Assembly: GCA_001769035.1 (NCBI GenBank)
Contig: MENF01000108.1
Location: 1 to 39,520 of the forward strand
Source: Bacteroidetes bacterium GWA2_32_17
Lineage (GTDB): Bacteria > Bacteroidota > Bacteroidia > Bacteroidales > GWA2-32-17
Direction of reading: 5' to 3'
DNA: 39,520 nucleotides
Shown: positions 25,593-34,069 of the stretch, piece by piece
Layout: every line of letters starts with the position of its first letter
How positions within the stretch are numbered: the stretch's first letter is position 1
The notes under the pieces: generated by a model
What the model saw: the letters and a program-made list of their open reading frames with translations, nothing else
Database searches by the model: none
Told to the model about the DNA's origin: nothing
Position numbers and translations under genes: made by a program

Positions 25593-26792
25593 ATGAATTA
25601 CGATGTAATTATAATTGGAGCTGGAATTGTAGGGTTAGCGTCAGCATTAAAAATAAAAGAACATAAGCCCGGATTAAAAGTATTAATTCTCGAAAAAGAA
25701 AATAAAATTGCTGCACATCAAACCGGAAATAATAGCGGTGTAATTCATTCGGGCATATATTATAAACCCGGAAGTTTAAAAGCAACAAATTGCAGAAAAG
25801 GTTATAATATGTTACTCGATTTCTGCAAAAAAGAAAATATTCATTTCGAGTTATGCGGAAAGCTTATTGTGGCTGTTACAAAAGATGAAATTCCGAGATT
25901 AGAAAATTTATACCAACGAGGTATCGAAAATGGATTAACATACATAAAAAAAATATCTGCCGAAGAAATTAAAAATTATGAACCTTTTACTAAAGGTGTT
26001 GCAGCAATTCATGTCCCATATACTGGAATAATTGATTACAAAGTTGTTTGCGAAAAATATCTTAATGTTTTTGAAAATCGTTTTGAAGGAGAAATTTTGC
26101 TTAACCAAAAAGTAATCAATGTTATCGAAAACGAAAAAGAAACAGTTGTAGTAACTAATTCAGGTAAATACAAAGCTAAAATTGTTGTGAACTGTGGTGG
26201 GCTATATTCTGATAAAATAGCAAAATATACGGTACCAAATTTAGATGTAAAAATTATTCCATTCAGAGGAGAATATTATACTTTATCGAAAGAAAAATCG
26301 GGAATGGTTAAAAATCTTATTTATCCTGTCCCAGACCCTGCATTTCCATTTTTAGGAGTCCATTTTACGCGTCGGGTAGACGGAAAAGTGGAGGCTGGTC
26401 CAAACGCAGTTTTTGCTTTTAAACGCGAAGGATACAAAAAAACAAGTTTTAAGTTTTCTGAAGCATGGGAATCGCTTACATGGCGTGGTTTTCAAAAAGT
26501 TATGTGGAAACATTTAGGTATGGGATTTGGCGAATATTATCGCTCATTTAATAAAATAGCTTTTACACATGCTTTGCAAAAACTTATTCCATCATTAACA
26601 ACAAGTGATATTGTTAAAGGTGGAGCAGGTGTTCGTGCTCAAGCATGTACACAAGCAGGTTCGCTTGTCGACGATTTTTTGATTTTCGAAAAACCCGGTG
26701 TAATAAATGTTTGCAATGCTCCATCGCCTGCCGCTACTGCATCGCTTGCAATTGGAGAAGCTATTTCAAATGTGGTTTTTAAACATTTGTAA
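25593..26792 (+). CDS. lhgO: L-2-hydroxyglutarate oxidase
   Basis: LhgO oxidises L-2-hydroxyglutarate to 2-oxoglutarate, removing a by-product of promiscuous dehydrogenases and passing electrons to the membrane quinone pool in E. coli. The 399-residue length is standard. The FAD-binding GAGIVGLASAL is at residues 9-19 and GNNSGVIHSGIYYKPGSLKA, typical of this family, at 46-65. A second motif VNCGGLYSDKIA is near 198-209, and the C terminus has GGAGVRAQ with SPAATASLAIGEAI. No signal peptide. Neighbouring genes do not indicate a pathway. Its promoter is not clear; the 100-base gap upstream is AT-rich. Confidence 0.92.
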   Translation: MNYDVIIIGAGIVGLASALKIKEHKPGLKVLILEKENKIAAHQTGNNSGVIHSGIYYKPGSLKATNCRKGYNMLLDFCKKENIHFELCGKLIVAVTKDEIPRLENLYQRGIENGLTYIKKISAEEIKNYEPFTKGVAAIHVPYTGIIDYKVVCEKYLNVFENRFEGEILLNQKVINVIENEKETVVVTNSGKYKAKIVVNCGGLYSDKIAKYTVPNLDVKIIPFRGEYYTLSKEKSGMVKNLIYPVPDPAFPFLGVHFTRRVDGKVEAGPNAVFAFKREGYKKTSFKFSEAWESLTWRGFQKVMWKHLGMGFGEYYRSFNKIAFTHALQKLIPSLTTSDIVKGGAGVRAQACTQAGSLVDDFLIFEKPGVINVCNAPSPAATASLAIGEAISNVVFKHL

Positions 26793-26872
26793 CGATTAAT
26801 ATATTTTAACATTTGCTACAATATGTATTTAAAATTTAAGTACTAATTTGCGTAAATATGTTTTTATTAAAA

Positions 26873-27514
26873 ATGAAAAAAATAATTTTTATTTTTTTAG
26901 GTTCATTATTGTTTAATATCAATAATATTATCGCACAAAAAGATACTGTTAATGTGCAAGACGATTTACTTGGTTCGCTTACATCTGATAGTTCTAATCA
27001 GGAAAAATTACTTCCTGACCATATAATTTTAACTCAAAGAATATTATGGGGCAAAAAGGGATTAATGCGAAATTTCGATGCGTTTGAATTAACACCCGAA
27101 AAAAGAGCTCACGAATTAAAAATTCGCAGAACAATGTTGGTTACACATCAAATATTAGGTTCATTAACTTCACTTGGAATGCTCGCTCAAGGAATTGTTG
27201 GTACCAAATTATATAATGGTGATAGAAGTATTAAAGATTTGCACGAAGGTATTGCAGCAGGAGTTAATATTGGTTACTTTACAACAGCTTCACTTTCGTT
27301 ATTTGCACCACCAAAAATGCTTAATGAACGCAAAGGATTTAGCAGTATTAAAATTCATAAATATTTGGCTGTTATTCATATGACAAGTATGATTTTAACA
27401 AATGTTTTAGCTGACCAAACACAAAATAATCCAAAAATCCAGAAATGGCATAGAGCGGCAGCGTTTACTGCTTTTGGTGCGTTTCTTGCCGCTGAGGTAG
27501 TAATTAAATTTTAA
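26873..27514 (+). CDS. Putative b561-like membrane cytochrome next to yceI
   Basis: I place the start at 26873 (MKKIIFIFLGSLLFNINN), which yields a signal-like N terminus and about 213 residues; the ATG at 26858 would add MFLLK. From about residue 90 there are four hydrophobic helices. Histidines lie in or at the ends of them: THQILGSL, DLHEGIAAG, KIHKYLAVIHM and KWHRAAAF. Four paired His at helix ends suggest two haem b groups as in cytochrome b561 and related DUFs. It precedes a YceI gene by 13 bases, matching the yceJ-yceI pair of E. coli, in which YceJ is a b561-type protein. Haem binding is an inference from His positions. Confidence 0.6.
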   Translation: MKKIIFIFLGSLLFNINNIIAQKDTVNVQDDLLGSLTSDSSNQEKLLPDHIILTQRILWGKKGLMRNFDAFELTPEKRAHELKIRRTMLVTHQILGSLTSLGMLAQGIVGTKLYNGDRSIKDLHEGIAAGVNIGYFTTASLSLFAPPKMLNERKGFSSIKIHKYLAVIHMTSMILTNVLADQTQNNPKIQKWHRAAAFTAFGAFLAAEVVIKF

Positions 27515-27527
27515 AAAAAATAACATT

Positions 27528-28079
27528 ATGAAAACCTTAATAGTGATTCTGATAATTTTATTTTCAAGCATATCAATAATTAATGCCCAAAATACTGTGA
27601 AATATGGTGCCGATAAATCGGTATCGTATGTTTCTTATGCTATGTCGCACCCATTGCACAAATGGGAAGGAATAAGCAAAAATGTCCTTTCTGTTCTTTT
27701 GTTAAATCCAGATAATAAACAAATTGTAAAAGTTGCTGTTTCTATTCCTGTTTCAACTTTTGATAGTCAAAATGCAAATCGTGATTCGCACATGATAGAA
27801 GTGCTTGAGGGATTAAAATTTCCTGCTGTAACTTTTACAAGTACTGCAATTAAAAATGACGGTAATAAATTATCTGTAACAGGCGATATAGTTTTTCACG
27901 GTGTTACAAAATCAATAACTTTTGATGCCACAACAAAAACAACCGACCAACAAATTGAAGTCAGTGGTACATTTATTGTAAAAACGCCTGATTTTAAAAT
28001 TGAAAATCCTTCGTTAATGGGAATTCCAACTAAAGATGAAATAAGTTTGAAATTTTTTGCAGTTTATAAACCAAAATAA
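27528..28079 (+). CDS. YceI-family lipocalin-like periplasmic protein
   Basis: The 183-residue protein has signal MKTLIVILIILFSSISIINA cleaved before Q21. The mature beta-barrel contains DKSVSYVSYAMSHPLHKW near the start, DSHMIEVLEGLKFPAVTFTST near 85-105, and VTGDIVFHGVTKSITF near 115-130, typical of YceI (PF04264). These proteins bind polyisoprenoids or similar amphipathic lipids in the periplasm. It is downstream of the possible cytochrome in one unit; together they suggest a quinone- or polyprenyl-linked redox function, which is inferred. The 3' end runs into an AGTGTCTGTCC element fragment at 28101. Confidence 0.92.
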   Translation: MKTLIVILIILFSSISIINAQNTVKYGADKSVSYVSYAMSHPLHKWEGISKNVLSVLLLNPDNKQIVKVAVSIPVSTFDSQNANRDSHMIEVLEGLKFPAVTFTSTAIKNDGNKLSVTGDIVFHGVTKSITFDATTKTTDQQIEVSGTFIVKTPDFKIENPSLMGIPTKDEISLKFFAVYKPK

Positions 28080-28100
28080 ACAATCAGTTTAAACTACATA

Positions 28101-28160
28101 GGGTCTGTCCATAAAGTCAGTGCCTGATTCATACTGTTCGAGTTTGAGGCTTGCGATTCA
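28101..28160. repeat. Fragment of the AGTGTCTGTCC element
   Basis: GGGTCTGTCCATAAAGTCAG and CTGTTCGAGTTTGAGGCTTG match the first 60 bases of the 20024-20277 copy. The other end is missing, so only one terminus remains here. Confidence 0.65.
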
Positions 28161-28207
28161 ACAAACTATGGCATTCCAAATATATTTTTATGTTATTTGG
28201 CTTAATC

Positions 28208-28594
28208 ATTAGACATCTTTCCAATTAAATATTTGTACTGATACGGAACTAAAATGCAAAAAAATCCTATTGATATTAAGACTCGAAATGAATATTGTTT
28301 TGCAAATTTATTAAGTGTCAGTATAATTGCCACGACCTGTCATCATGAGCGAAGTCGAAGGAAGGTCGTGGTTTAAATTATAAAGAAAGGAACGGCTTTA
28401 GCCAAAATATCTTTTCATAAATCCAAGTCATTGTTTATTTATTCCAACATACGATAGCTAACGGATTGTAGTCTATATGATAAATTTCATTTGTTTTGGC
28501 TAAAGCCAAATTTATTATTTTTATATTCCACGACCTAAAGGTCGTGGCAATATATATAATTTTGCAATAATTTATTTGGAAAGATGTCTATTAA
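28208..28594. mobile_element. Element with AGACATCTTTCC inverted ends
   Basis: ATTAGACATCTTTCCAAT near 28208 and ATTTGGAAAGATGTCTATTA near 28575-28592 are inverted termini about 380 bases apart. Inside, CCACGACCTAAAGGTCGTGG (28530-28549) is a palindrome, the same GGTCGTGG block occurs at 28363, and GGCTTTAGCC/GGCTAAAGCC pair across the centre. No ORF lies within. It looks like a MITE or nested palindromic element, and its right end interrupts a coding remnant. Confidence 0.6.
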
Positions 28595-28763
28595 TTAATT
28601 TTTTATACTGCTTTATTACAGACTTTGCGATGTTTGTAACAAGATTTATATAATCAATATCTTTATTTTCCGACATAAGAGTTTTAATACGATTAAAGTC
28701 TTTTAAATACCTATCAATTGCTGCTGGAGAATGATTCGTTTCCCATGCGATTTTAACTGGGTA
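28572..28763 (-). pseudogene. Remnant of a DUF1670-like gene
   Basis: On the minus strand a frame opens after a stop at 28764-28766 and reads YPVKIAWETNHSPAAIDRYL, then KDFNRIKTLM, to a stop at 28572-28574. The NHSPxAIDRYLKDF segment resembles the C-terminal region of DUF1670 proteins, a family of uncertain role often found near mobile DNA. There is no start codon before an internal Met and no upstream part. The last residues (RHLSK) are encoded by the inverted terminus of the neighbouring element, so the natural C terminus was probably lost by insertion. Confidence 0.45.
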
Positions 28764-28872
28764 TTAAATAATTTTGTGATATAATTATGTTGGAGATAAC
28801 TCTAACATTGGCAAAAACACAATTATATAATATTATTACAAAATTTTGTAACAGTTGAATTAATTTTGACTC

Positions 28873-28880
28873 TATATTTG
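28873..28880 (+). promoter_or_regulatory. Candidate -7 box for the CotH-VTC unit
   Basis: TATATTTG is an exact TAnnTTTG match, about 153 bases upstream of the CotH start. No good TTTG was found at the ideal distance, so support is partial. If used, the transcript would begin before the long hairpin at 28898-29014. Confidence 0.35.
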
Positions 28881-28897
28881 CACATTATAAATTTTAC

Positions 28898-29014
28898 GGG
28901 ACTTCTAAAAATTGTTTTTTCTTTGTTGGACTTCAATTTTAAAATCCTCATTTACAACAGTAAACTCCGGTTTTAAAATTTTGTCCGCCTTAAAAAATCT
29001 AATTTTTAGAACCC
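28898..29014. repeat. Long hairpin immediately upstream of the CotH gene
   Basis: TTCTAAAAATT (28903-28913) faces AATTTTTAGAA (29001-29011) and is flanked by GGG and CCC. GGACTTCAATTTTAAAATCC in the left arm faces GGTTTTAAAATTTTGTCC in the right arm. The arms meet at CATTTACAACAGTAAACTCC (28949-28968). This gives a nearly continuous stem of about 55 pairs ending 20 bases before the ATG at 29034. The central motif is the same as that in the AGTGTCTGTCC elements. Confidence 0.75.
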
Positions 29015-29033
29015 CTCTTTAAATAAAAATATT

Positions 29034-31382
29034 ATGAAACTAATTTATTCTATTATGAATCGCATTTCTGTTTATGAGAAATTTTCTTGTTTACTAAAGA
29101 GAAACAGTAATACAATTAGAAGATTTCTATCGGTTCTGATTTTTATTTTTTCTTTTATTAAATTTAATTACATAAATGCTCAGGGATTTTATGATATTGA
29201 CACTATTCAAAAAATTGAAATACAATTTTTTCAGTCAAACTGGGATTATATTTTAGATACAGCAAAACAAGGCAGCGATGGATACTTAATATCAAAATGG
29301 GTAAAAATTAATGGAGTACAGTTTGATAGTGCCGGTGTTAAATATAAAGGAAACAGCTCTTATAATGTTAACAATATGAAAAACCCTTTTCATATTGAGC
29401 TTGATTATGTGAAAAATCAAAATTATCAGGGATATAATGATATTAAATTAAGTAATGGTTTTAAAGACCCGTCTTTTGTTAGAGAAGTTTTAGCTTATAA
29501 AATTCTTAAAAAATATATGGCATCTTCTTTATCAAATTATGCTCAATTATATATTAATGGTCAGTTAATTGGTCTTTACTCAAACTCTGAAGCTGTTACC
29601 AAATCATTTGCCGACAAGTATTTTTATTCAAAAACTAATCCCTTCTTTTTTATGGATAATTTTGGAGGAAATTTAGCATATTTAGGAACTGATAGCTCAC
29701 TATATTATTCAAAATACACGTTGAAATCTAGTTTTGGTTGGGCTAATTTAGTTAATTTATGTAACACTTTGCAAAATAATGTAGGAAACATAGAAAGTAT
29801 TCTTGATGTTGACCGCACACTCTGGATGCTGGCTTTTGATAATATTCTTGTTAATTTAGATAGTTATATTGGACAACCAATGCATAATTATTATATTTAT
29901 GAAGACGACAACGGAAGATTTAACTCGATTGTTTGGGACGTTAACGAAGCATTTGGTAATTTTACTAACAGCGGTTCGGGCAACTTAAATATTTCGCAGG
30001 AACAAACTATGTCGCCATGGTTACATTTAAACGATGTTCCTTGGCCTTTGATTAATAAATTGTTTACTAACCCAATGTTTAAACGTATGTACATTGCACA
30101 TGCGAAAACCATTGTTAATGAGAATTTTACAAACAACGATTATTTTACAACTGCTCAATATTTACAAACAATTGTTGACACTGCTGTTCAATCAGATATT
30201 TATAAATTTTATACATATCAGCAATTTCTTGATAATATTACAAATAATGTAACTTCAGGTCCTCAAACTATTGTTGGAATTTCTAATTTAATGACAGCGC
30301 GAACAAGTTATCTAAATTCAACAACCGATTTTCAGCAAATAGCTCCAACAATTTCCAATATTCAGCCCTCAGATACTTTGCCCTTTGTTAATTCTAACAT
30401 TTATATTACTGCTAATACTACTAATGCTACAAATGTGTTTTTGGGAACAAGAAATTCTATTTTGGAAAAATTTACCCGAATGATTATGTTTGATGATGGT
30501 GCACATAATGATGGAACTTCAGGTGATGGTGTGTATGGAATTTCTTTAACAATTACTTCGCCCGAAACACAATATTATATATATGCCGAAAACAATAATG
30601 CCGGAATTTTTTCACCCGAAAGAGCCGAACATGAGTATTATACTATTCATACAAATTATAATGTTATACCATATCAGCAATTGGTTATAAACGAAATAAT
30701 GGCTATAAATGATACCACTGTTCAAAATAACAACAGTTTATTCAGCGACTGGATTGAATTTTACAACAATTCTTCTGACATATTGTTACTCGATTATTTA
30801 TATTTGTCGGACAATTTTTTAAATCCTTTAAAATGGCAATTTCCAACAGGTGTAAGCATTTTACCAAATCAATATTTTATTGTTTGGGCTGATAACGATA
30901 CAGTAAATTCCCAATCGGAATTACATAGTAATTTTAAACTTTCGGGCTCGGGCGAACAGGTAATTTTATCGTATGCCAATGGTGTAATTATTGACAGCAC
31001 AACATTTTATACGCAAAGTACTGATATTACATGGGGAAGATACCCTAATGGAGTTGGCTCTTTTGGAACAATGCTTCCAACAATTGGAGCTACAAACTCT
31101 CCATTTTCTGTTAACGAAATAAAATTTTCGCCCGAAATAAAAATTTTTCCAAATCCTGCGGATGAATTTTTAAATATTAGTATTAACAATAATCACAACA
31201 GTAATTATAAAATAAAAATTTATTCAATTACAGGCAATTTGGTTTTGAGTGATGATTTTAATATTTTTTCATTCGAAAATTTTTCAAAAAAATATGATGT
31301 TAGCAATATTAATAAAGGAATGTACTTTGTAAAAATTGAAACGGTAAACGATATTATAATAAAAAAGATTATTTTTGAATGA
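29034..31382 (+). CDS. CotH-kinase-like T9SS-secreted protein with lamin-tail domain
   Basis: A 782-residue exported protein; hydrophobic residues about 32-46 end in INAQ-G (50), and an alternative start at 29055 would shorten the N terminus. CotH features include GVKYKGNSSY (101-110), HNYYIYEDDNG (near 282-292) and WDVNEAFG (near 300-307), where conserved Asp and Asn residues coordinate ATP-Mg in this atypical kinase family. Residues about 550-665 (VINEIMAIN, SDWIEFYNNSSD, LPNQYFIVWADND) are a lamin-tail domain. The end, from about 700, is a T9SS sorting domain (IFPNPADEFLNIS). It begins a run of co-oriented genes with a VTC-domain polymerase and DUF4956, a grouping seen in many bacteria. 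Secretion by T9SS means any phosphorylation would occur outside the cell. Confidence 0.88.
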   Translation: MKLIYSIMNRISVYEKFSCLLKRNSNTIRRFLSVLIFIFSFIKFNYINAQGFYDIDTIQKIEIQFFQSNWDYILDTAKQGSDGYLISKWVKINGVQFDSAGVKYKGNSSYNVNNMKNPFHIELDYVKNQNYQGYNDIKLSNGFKDPSFVREVLAYKILKKYMASSLSNYAQLYINGQLIGLYSNSEAVTKSFADKYFYSKTNPFFFMDNFGGNLAYLGTDSSLYYSKYTLKSSFGWANLVNLCNTLQNNVGNIESILDVDRTLWMLAFDNILVNLDSYIGQPMHNYYIYEDDNGRFNSIVWDVNEAFGNFTNSGSGNLNISQEQTMSPWLHLNDVPWPLINKLFTNPMFKRMYIAHAKTIVNENFTNNDYFTTAQYLQTIVDTAVQSDIYKFYTYQQFLDNITNNVTSGPQTIVGISNLMTARTSYLNSTTDFQQIAPTISNIQPSDTLPFVNSNIYITANTTNATNVFLGTRNSILEKFTRMIMFDDGAHNDGTSGDGVYGISLTITSPETQYYIYAENNNAGIFSPERAEHEYYTIHTNYNVIPYQQLVINEIMAINDTTVQNNNSLFSDWIEFYNNSSDILLLDYLYLSDNFLNPLKWQFPTGVSILPNQYFIVWADNDTVNSQSELHSNFKLSGSGEQVILSYANGVIIDSTTFYTQSTDITWGRYPNGVGSFGTMLPTIGATNSPFSVNEIKFSPEIKIFPNPADEFLNISINNNHNSNYKIKIYSITGNLVLSDDFNIFSFENFSKKYDVSNINKGMYFVKIETVNDIIIKKIIFE

Positions 31383-31398
31383 AAATTAAAATAGAAAA

Positions 31399-31812
31399 AT
31401 GAATAAATCAATTCTAAAAAAAGGAGTATTCCTAATAACATTATTCGGAATATTCATGTTATTCTCATGCAAAAAAGGACCCGGCGATGGTGGCAGGGCA
31501 AGCATTAAAGGAAAAGTTTTTACAGTAAATTACAACTCTTCGTTTACAGTTCCTCAGGATTCGGGGTATTTGGGAGCACAGAAAGTTTACATTATTTACG
31601 GCGACGAAACTGCCGTTGGCGATAACCAGGATACTAATAATGACGGTAGTTTTGAATTTAACTTTTTAAGAAAAGGAAAATATAAAGTTTATGTTTTTAC
31701 TAAAATCCAAGCTAACCATATTGACAGTGCAGTTGTTAAAGAAGTTGAAATTACTGACAGAACTCAAACTGTTGAAATTCCCGATTTTAAAATTAAAACA
31801 AGTAAAAACTAA
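31399..31812 (+). CDS. Small lipoprotein with carboxypeptidase-regulatory-like fold
   Basis: A 137-residue protein whose signal ends LFGIFMLFSC (Cys24), a lipobox, followed by a Lys/Gly/Asp linker. The rest (ASIKGKVFTVNYN, NNDGSFEFNFLRKGKYKVYVFT, TQTVEIPDFKI) reads as a seven-strand beta sandwich of the carboxypeptidase-regulatory or transthyretin-like type. It lies 16 bases after the CotH gene and 4 bases before the next start, so it is part of the unit. Its position suggests an outer-membrane partner of the CotH protein; nothing in the sequence shows which. Confidence 0.7.
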   Translation: MNKSILKKGVFLITLFGIFMLFSCKKGPGDGGRASIKGKVFTVNYNSSFTVPQDSGYLGAQKVYIIYGDETAVGDNQDTNNDGSFEFNFLRKGKYKVYVFTKIQANHIDSAVVKEVEITDRTQTVEIPDFKIKTSKN

Positions 31813-31816
31813 TTTT

Positions 31817-32401
31817 ATGCTACGATTTGTTTTTATTTTATTAATAGCACTTTCAATTGCTGTTAACTCAACAGCCCAAAGCAAAAAAGAAAAAAAAGCA
31901 ATTAAAACATGGGGCATTAAATCTGTTACCGAAATGGTTACCGAAAATGTGAACGGCAAAGAAACAATACGCAAAGACTCATATACCATTTATGATAAAA
32001 ATGCCAACAAAACATACTACGAAGAATACAAAAAAGATGGCACATTAAAGCATAAAGAATCAACTAAATACGATTCAAAAAGGAATAAAATTGAAGAAAC
32101 TGTTTTTGATATTGCCGACAATAATCCCGAAAAAAACAATAAGAAAACTTTTAAGTACGATTCAGAAAATAACAAAACAGAAGAATCTGAATTTGATGTA
32201 ACAGGCAAATTAACAAAAATAACAATGTGTAATTATAACGAATCGAATGAGAAAGTTTCTGAAGTTGAATACAATGGAACTGGAAAAATAACAAAAAAAA
32301 CCGTTTATGCTTATGATTCCAAAGGTCTAAAAGCAATTAAAAAAGAATTAGATGCAAACGATAAGGTTATTTCTACAAAAACTTACAAATACGAATTTTA
32401 A
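31817..32401 (+). CDS. Secreted YD-repeat-like protein
   Basis: The ATG at 31817 gives a proper signal (MLRFVFILLIALSIAVNS, cleaved near TAQ-S) and 194 residues; a longer reading from upstream lacks a signal and overlaps the previous gene. After the signal the chain is made of degenerate repeats of about 22-24 residues, KYDSKRNKIEETVFD, KYDSENNKTEESEFD, and AYDSKGLKAIKKELD among them. They resemble RHS/YD or DUF4595-like beta hairpins and echo, at low level, the repeats of the cassette protein at 4374-5669. Highly charged (Lys/Glu). The stop shares one base with the next ATG, so translation is coupled to the VTC gene. Confidence 0.75.
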   Translation: MLRFVFILLIALSIAVNSTAQSKKEKKAIKTWGIKSVTEMVTENVNGKETIRKDSYTIYDKNANKTYYEEYKKDGTLKHKESTKYDSKRNKIEETVFDIADNNPEKNNKKTFKYDSENNKTEESEFDVTGKLTKITMCNYNESNEKVSEVEYNGTGKITKKTVYAYDSKGLKAIKKELDANDKVISTKTYKYEF

Positions 32402-33171
32402 TGATAAACTTTAGTTCCATATTGCAAACATTTGAGCCTATTTCACTTGAAGAAATGGACAGCGTAAAACTAATGGAACGCACTGATACTAAATATGTAT
32501 TTCCTATTACAGAGCTTCCCGAAATTCTTAAAGGTATGATTTCACAATACCGTTTACTCGAAATTAACAATATTCGAGTGCAACGTTACGAATCGCTTTA
32601 TTACGACACTAAAGACTTATTGCTTTACAATAAACATTTGATAGGTAAACCCAACCGTTATAAAATTCGTTTTAGAAGATATTTAGATTCTGATGGATTA
32701 ACATTTTTCGAAATAAAACACAAAAACAATAAAAAAATCACATCAAAAAAAAGAGCCAAAATGGTCGACATTGAGTCTGGAATTGTAACAAAAGCAAACG
32801 AATTTTTAATAAAAAATACTCCTTATCTACCAGAAATATTTATGCCCAGTATTTGGGTAAACTATTCGCGAATGACATTTGTAAATAAATTTTCGCAAGA
32901 AAGATTAACAATTGATACTAACCTTAGTTTTATTAAAGCAAATGACAACACTACCGTTTCATTTCCGCAAATGGTTATTGCCGAAGCAAAACGAGAAAAA
33001 GCCGCTTCGGTTTCGCAATTTATTCGTTTAGTGCGGAATACTGGAGTAAGAAAAGGAGCAATAAGTAAATATTGTTTTGGCATTTATAATTTATTTGAAA
33101 ATGTTCCAAAAAATAACTTAAAACCAAAAGTACGTTTCATTTATAAAATGGCTAAAATTCCTTATAATTAA
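32401..33171 (+). CDS. VTC-domain polyphosphate polymerase
   Basis: A 256-residue cytosolic protein with a triphosphate-tunnel fold. Likely active residues are in MERTDTKYVFP (25-35), in the alternating-Arg strand NRYKIRFRRY (85-94), in FEIKHK (103-108) with an ExK pair, and AEAKRE (194-199) with a second ExK pair. These match the pattern of VTC4, which makes polyphosphate from ATP. No SPX or membrane domain is attached. It is followed within 22 bases by DUF4956, a membrane protein commonly paired with bacterial VTC proteins, and preceded by the CotH kinase. The combination suggests phosphate polymer synthesis tied to a membrane and surface component; the polymerase activity itself is inferred from the fold. 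Confidence 0.85.
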   Translation: MINFSSILQTFEPISLEEMDSVKLMERTDTKYVFPITELPEILKGMISQYRLLEINNIRVQRYESLYYDTKDLLLYNKHLIGKPNRYKIRFRRYLDSDGLTFFEIKHKNNKKITSKKRAKMVDIESGIVTKANEFLIKNTPYLPEIFMPSIWVNYSRMTFVNKFSQERLTIDTNLSFIKANDNTTVSFPQMVIAEAKREKAASVSQFIRLVRNTGVRKGAISKYCFGIYNLFENVPKNNLKPKVRFIYKMAKIPYN

Positions 33172-33193
33172 AAATTTAACAAAATAATATTTT

Positions 33194-33841
33194 ATGACAT
33201 TATTACAAATAGCAACCGATACAATGCCCAGTGGATGGGAATTATTTAATAAAATATCGCCAAAGTTTTTTATCCGGCTTGGTGTTGACCTTTTATCTGT
33301 TTTTGTTCTTGTTAGGTTTATTTACTATCCAAGTTATAAAAACAGAGAGTTCTTTTTTACATATTTTATCTTTAATGTTATAATATTTCTTGTAACTTAT
33401 ATGATGAACAAGGTAGAAATGTCTTTGGGTGCGGCATTTGGGTTGTTTGCAGTTTTCGGAATTCTGCGTTATCGTACCGAGGGCATTTCTATAAAAGACA
33501 TGACTTATTTATTTCTTTGTATTGCTGTTGGATTAATTACTGCCGTTGCTAAAGGAGGATGGGACGAATTATTATTGATTAATTTTATAATACTTTCAGT
33601 AACCGCTTTGCTCGAAACAGGAATTTTAATGAAAAAAGAGTTAGCTAAAACTGTTCAATACGAAAATATTGAAATGATAAAACCCGAGAACCATCAAAAA
33701 TTATTAGAAGATTTACGAACAAGAACAGGATATGATATTCATCGTTTTAACATTGTAAAGATTGATTTTTTACGTGATACAGCATCAATTAAAATTTATT
33801 ATTTCGAAACAAAATCAAAGAAAAATAAAATATCTGTTTAA
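33194..33841 (+). CDS. DUF4956 membrane protein
   Basis: The 215-residue protein has about four hydrophobic segments near residues 29-47, 54-71, 107-124 and 128-145 and a cytosolic C-terminal domain (about 150-215). GAAFGLFAVFGILRYRTEGIS and IKDMTYLFLCIAVGL are typical of DUF4956. The family is repeatedly found beside VTC polymerases and CotH proteins, which suggests that it anchors or supports a polyphosphate-forming complex, possibly as a channel; this is inference from context. It follows the VTC gene closely on the same strand. The next gene lies 281 bases on, past a GATTGA hairpin element. Confidence 0.85.
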   Translation: MTLLQIATDTMPSGWELFNKISPKFFIRLGVDLLSVFVLVRFIYYPSYKNREFFFTYFIFNVIIFLVTYMMNKVEMSLGAAFGLFAVFGILRYRTEGISIKDMTYLFLCIAVGLITAVAKGGWDELLLINFIILSVTALLETGILMKKELAKTVQYENIEMIKPENHQKLLEDLRTRTGYDIHRFNIVKIDFLRDTASIKIYYFETKSKKNKISV

Positions 33842-33908
33842 ATGAAATATCTATGAATTAATAAAGACACATAAGGGAATGATTATATTCAAGGTTGAGG
33901 TTAAGGGG

Positions 33909-34024
33909 TGAGATTGAAAAAAGATTGAAAGGATTGAAAAAACAAGATTGAATAGATTGAGAAAACAAGATTGGAGAACGTCTTCATCAATCTTATCAAT
34001 CTTCTTCAATCTACATCAATCTGA
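33909..34024. repeat. GATTGA hairpin element, copy 3
   Basis: Six GATTGA-type units on the left face TCATCAATCTTATCAATC and further TCAATCT units on the right, with AGAACGTCTTCAT between. The right half is the reverse complement of the left half of copy 1. Confidence 0.8.
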
Positions 34025-34069
34025 AAAATATAATAAATTGAGTATCAGTAAACTAAAAAATATAAACAG

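Noticed and set aside
31691-31816. Upstream extension of the YD-repeat protein
   Set aside because: It overlaps the lipoprotein gene, has no signal peptide, and the ATG at 31817 gives a standard secreted N terminus.
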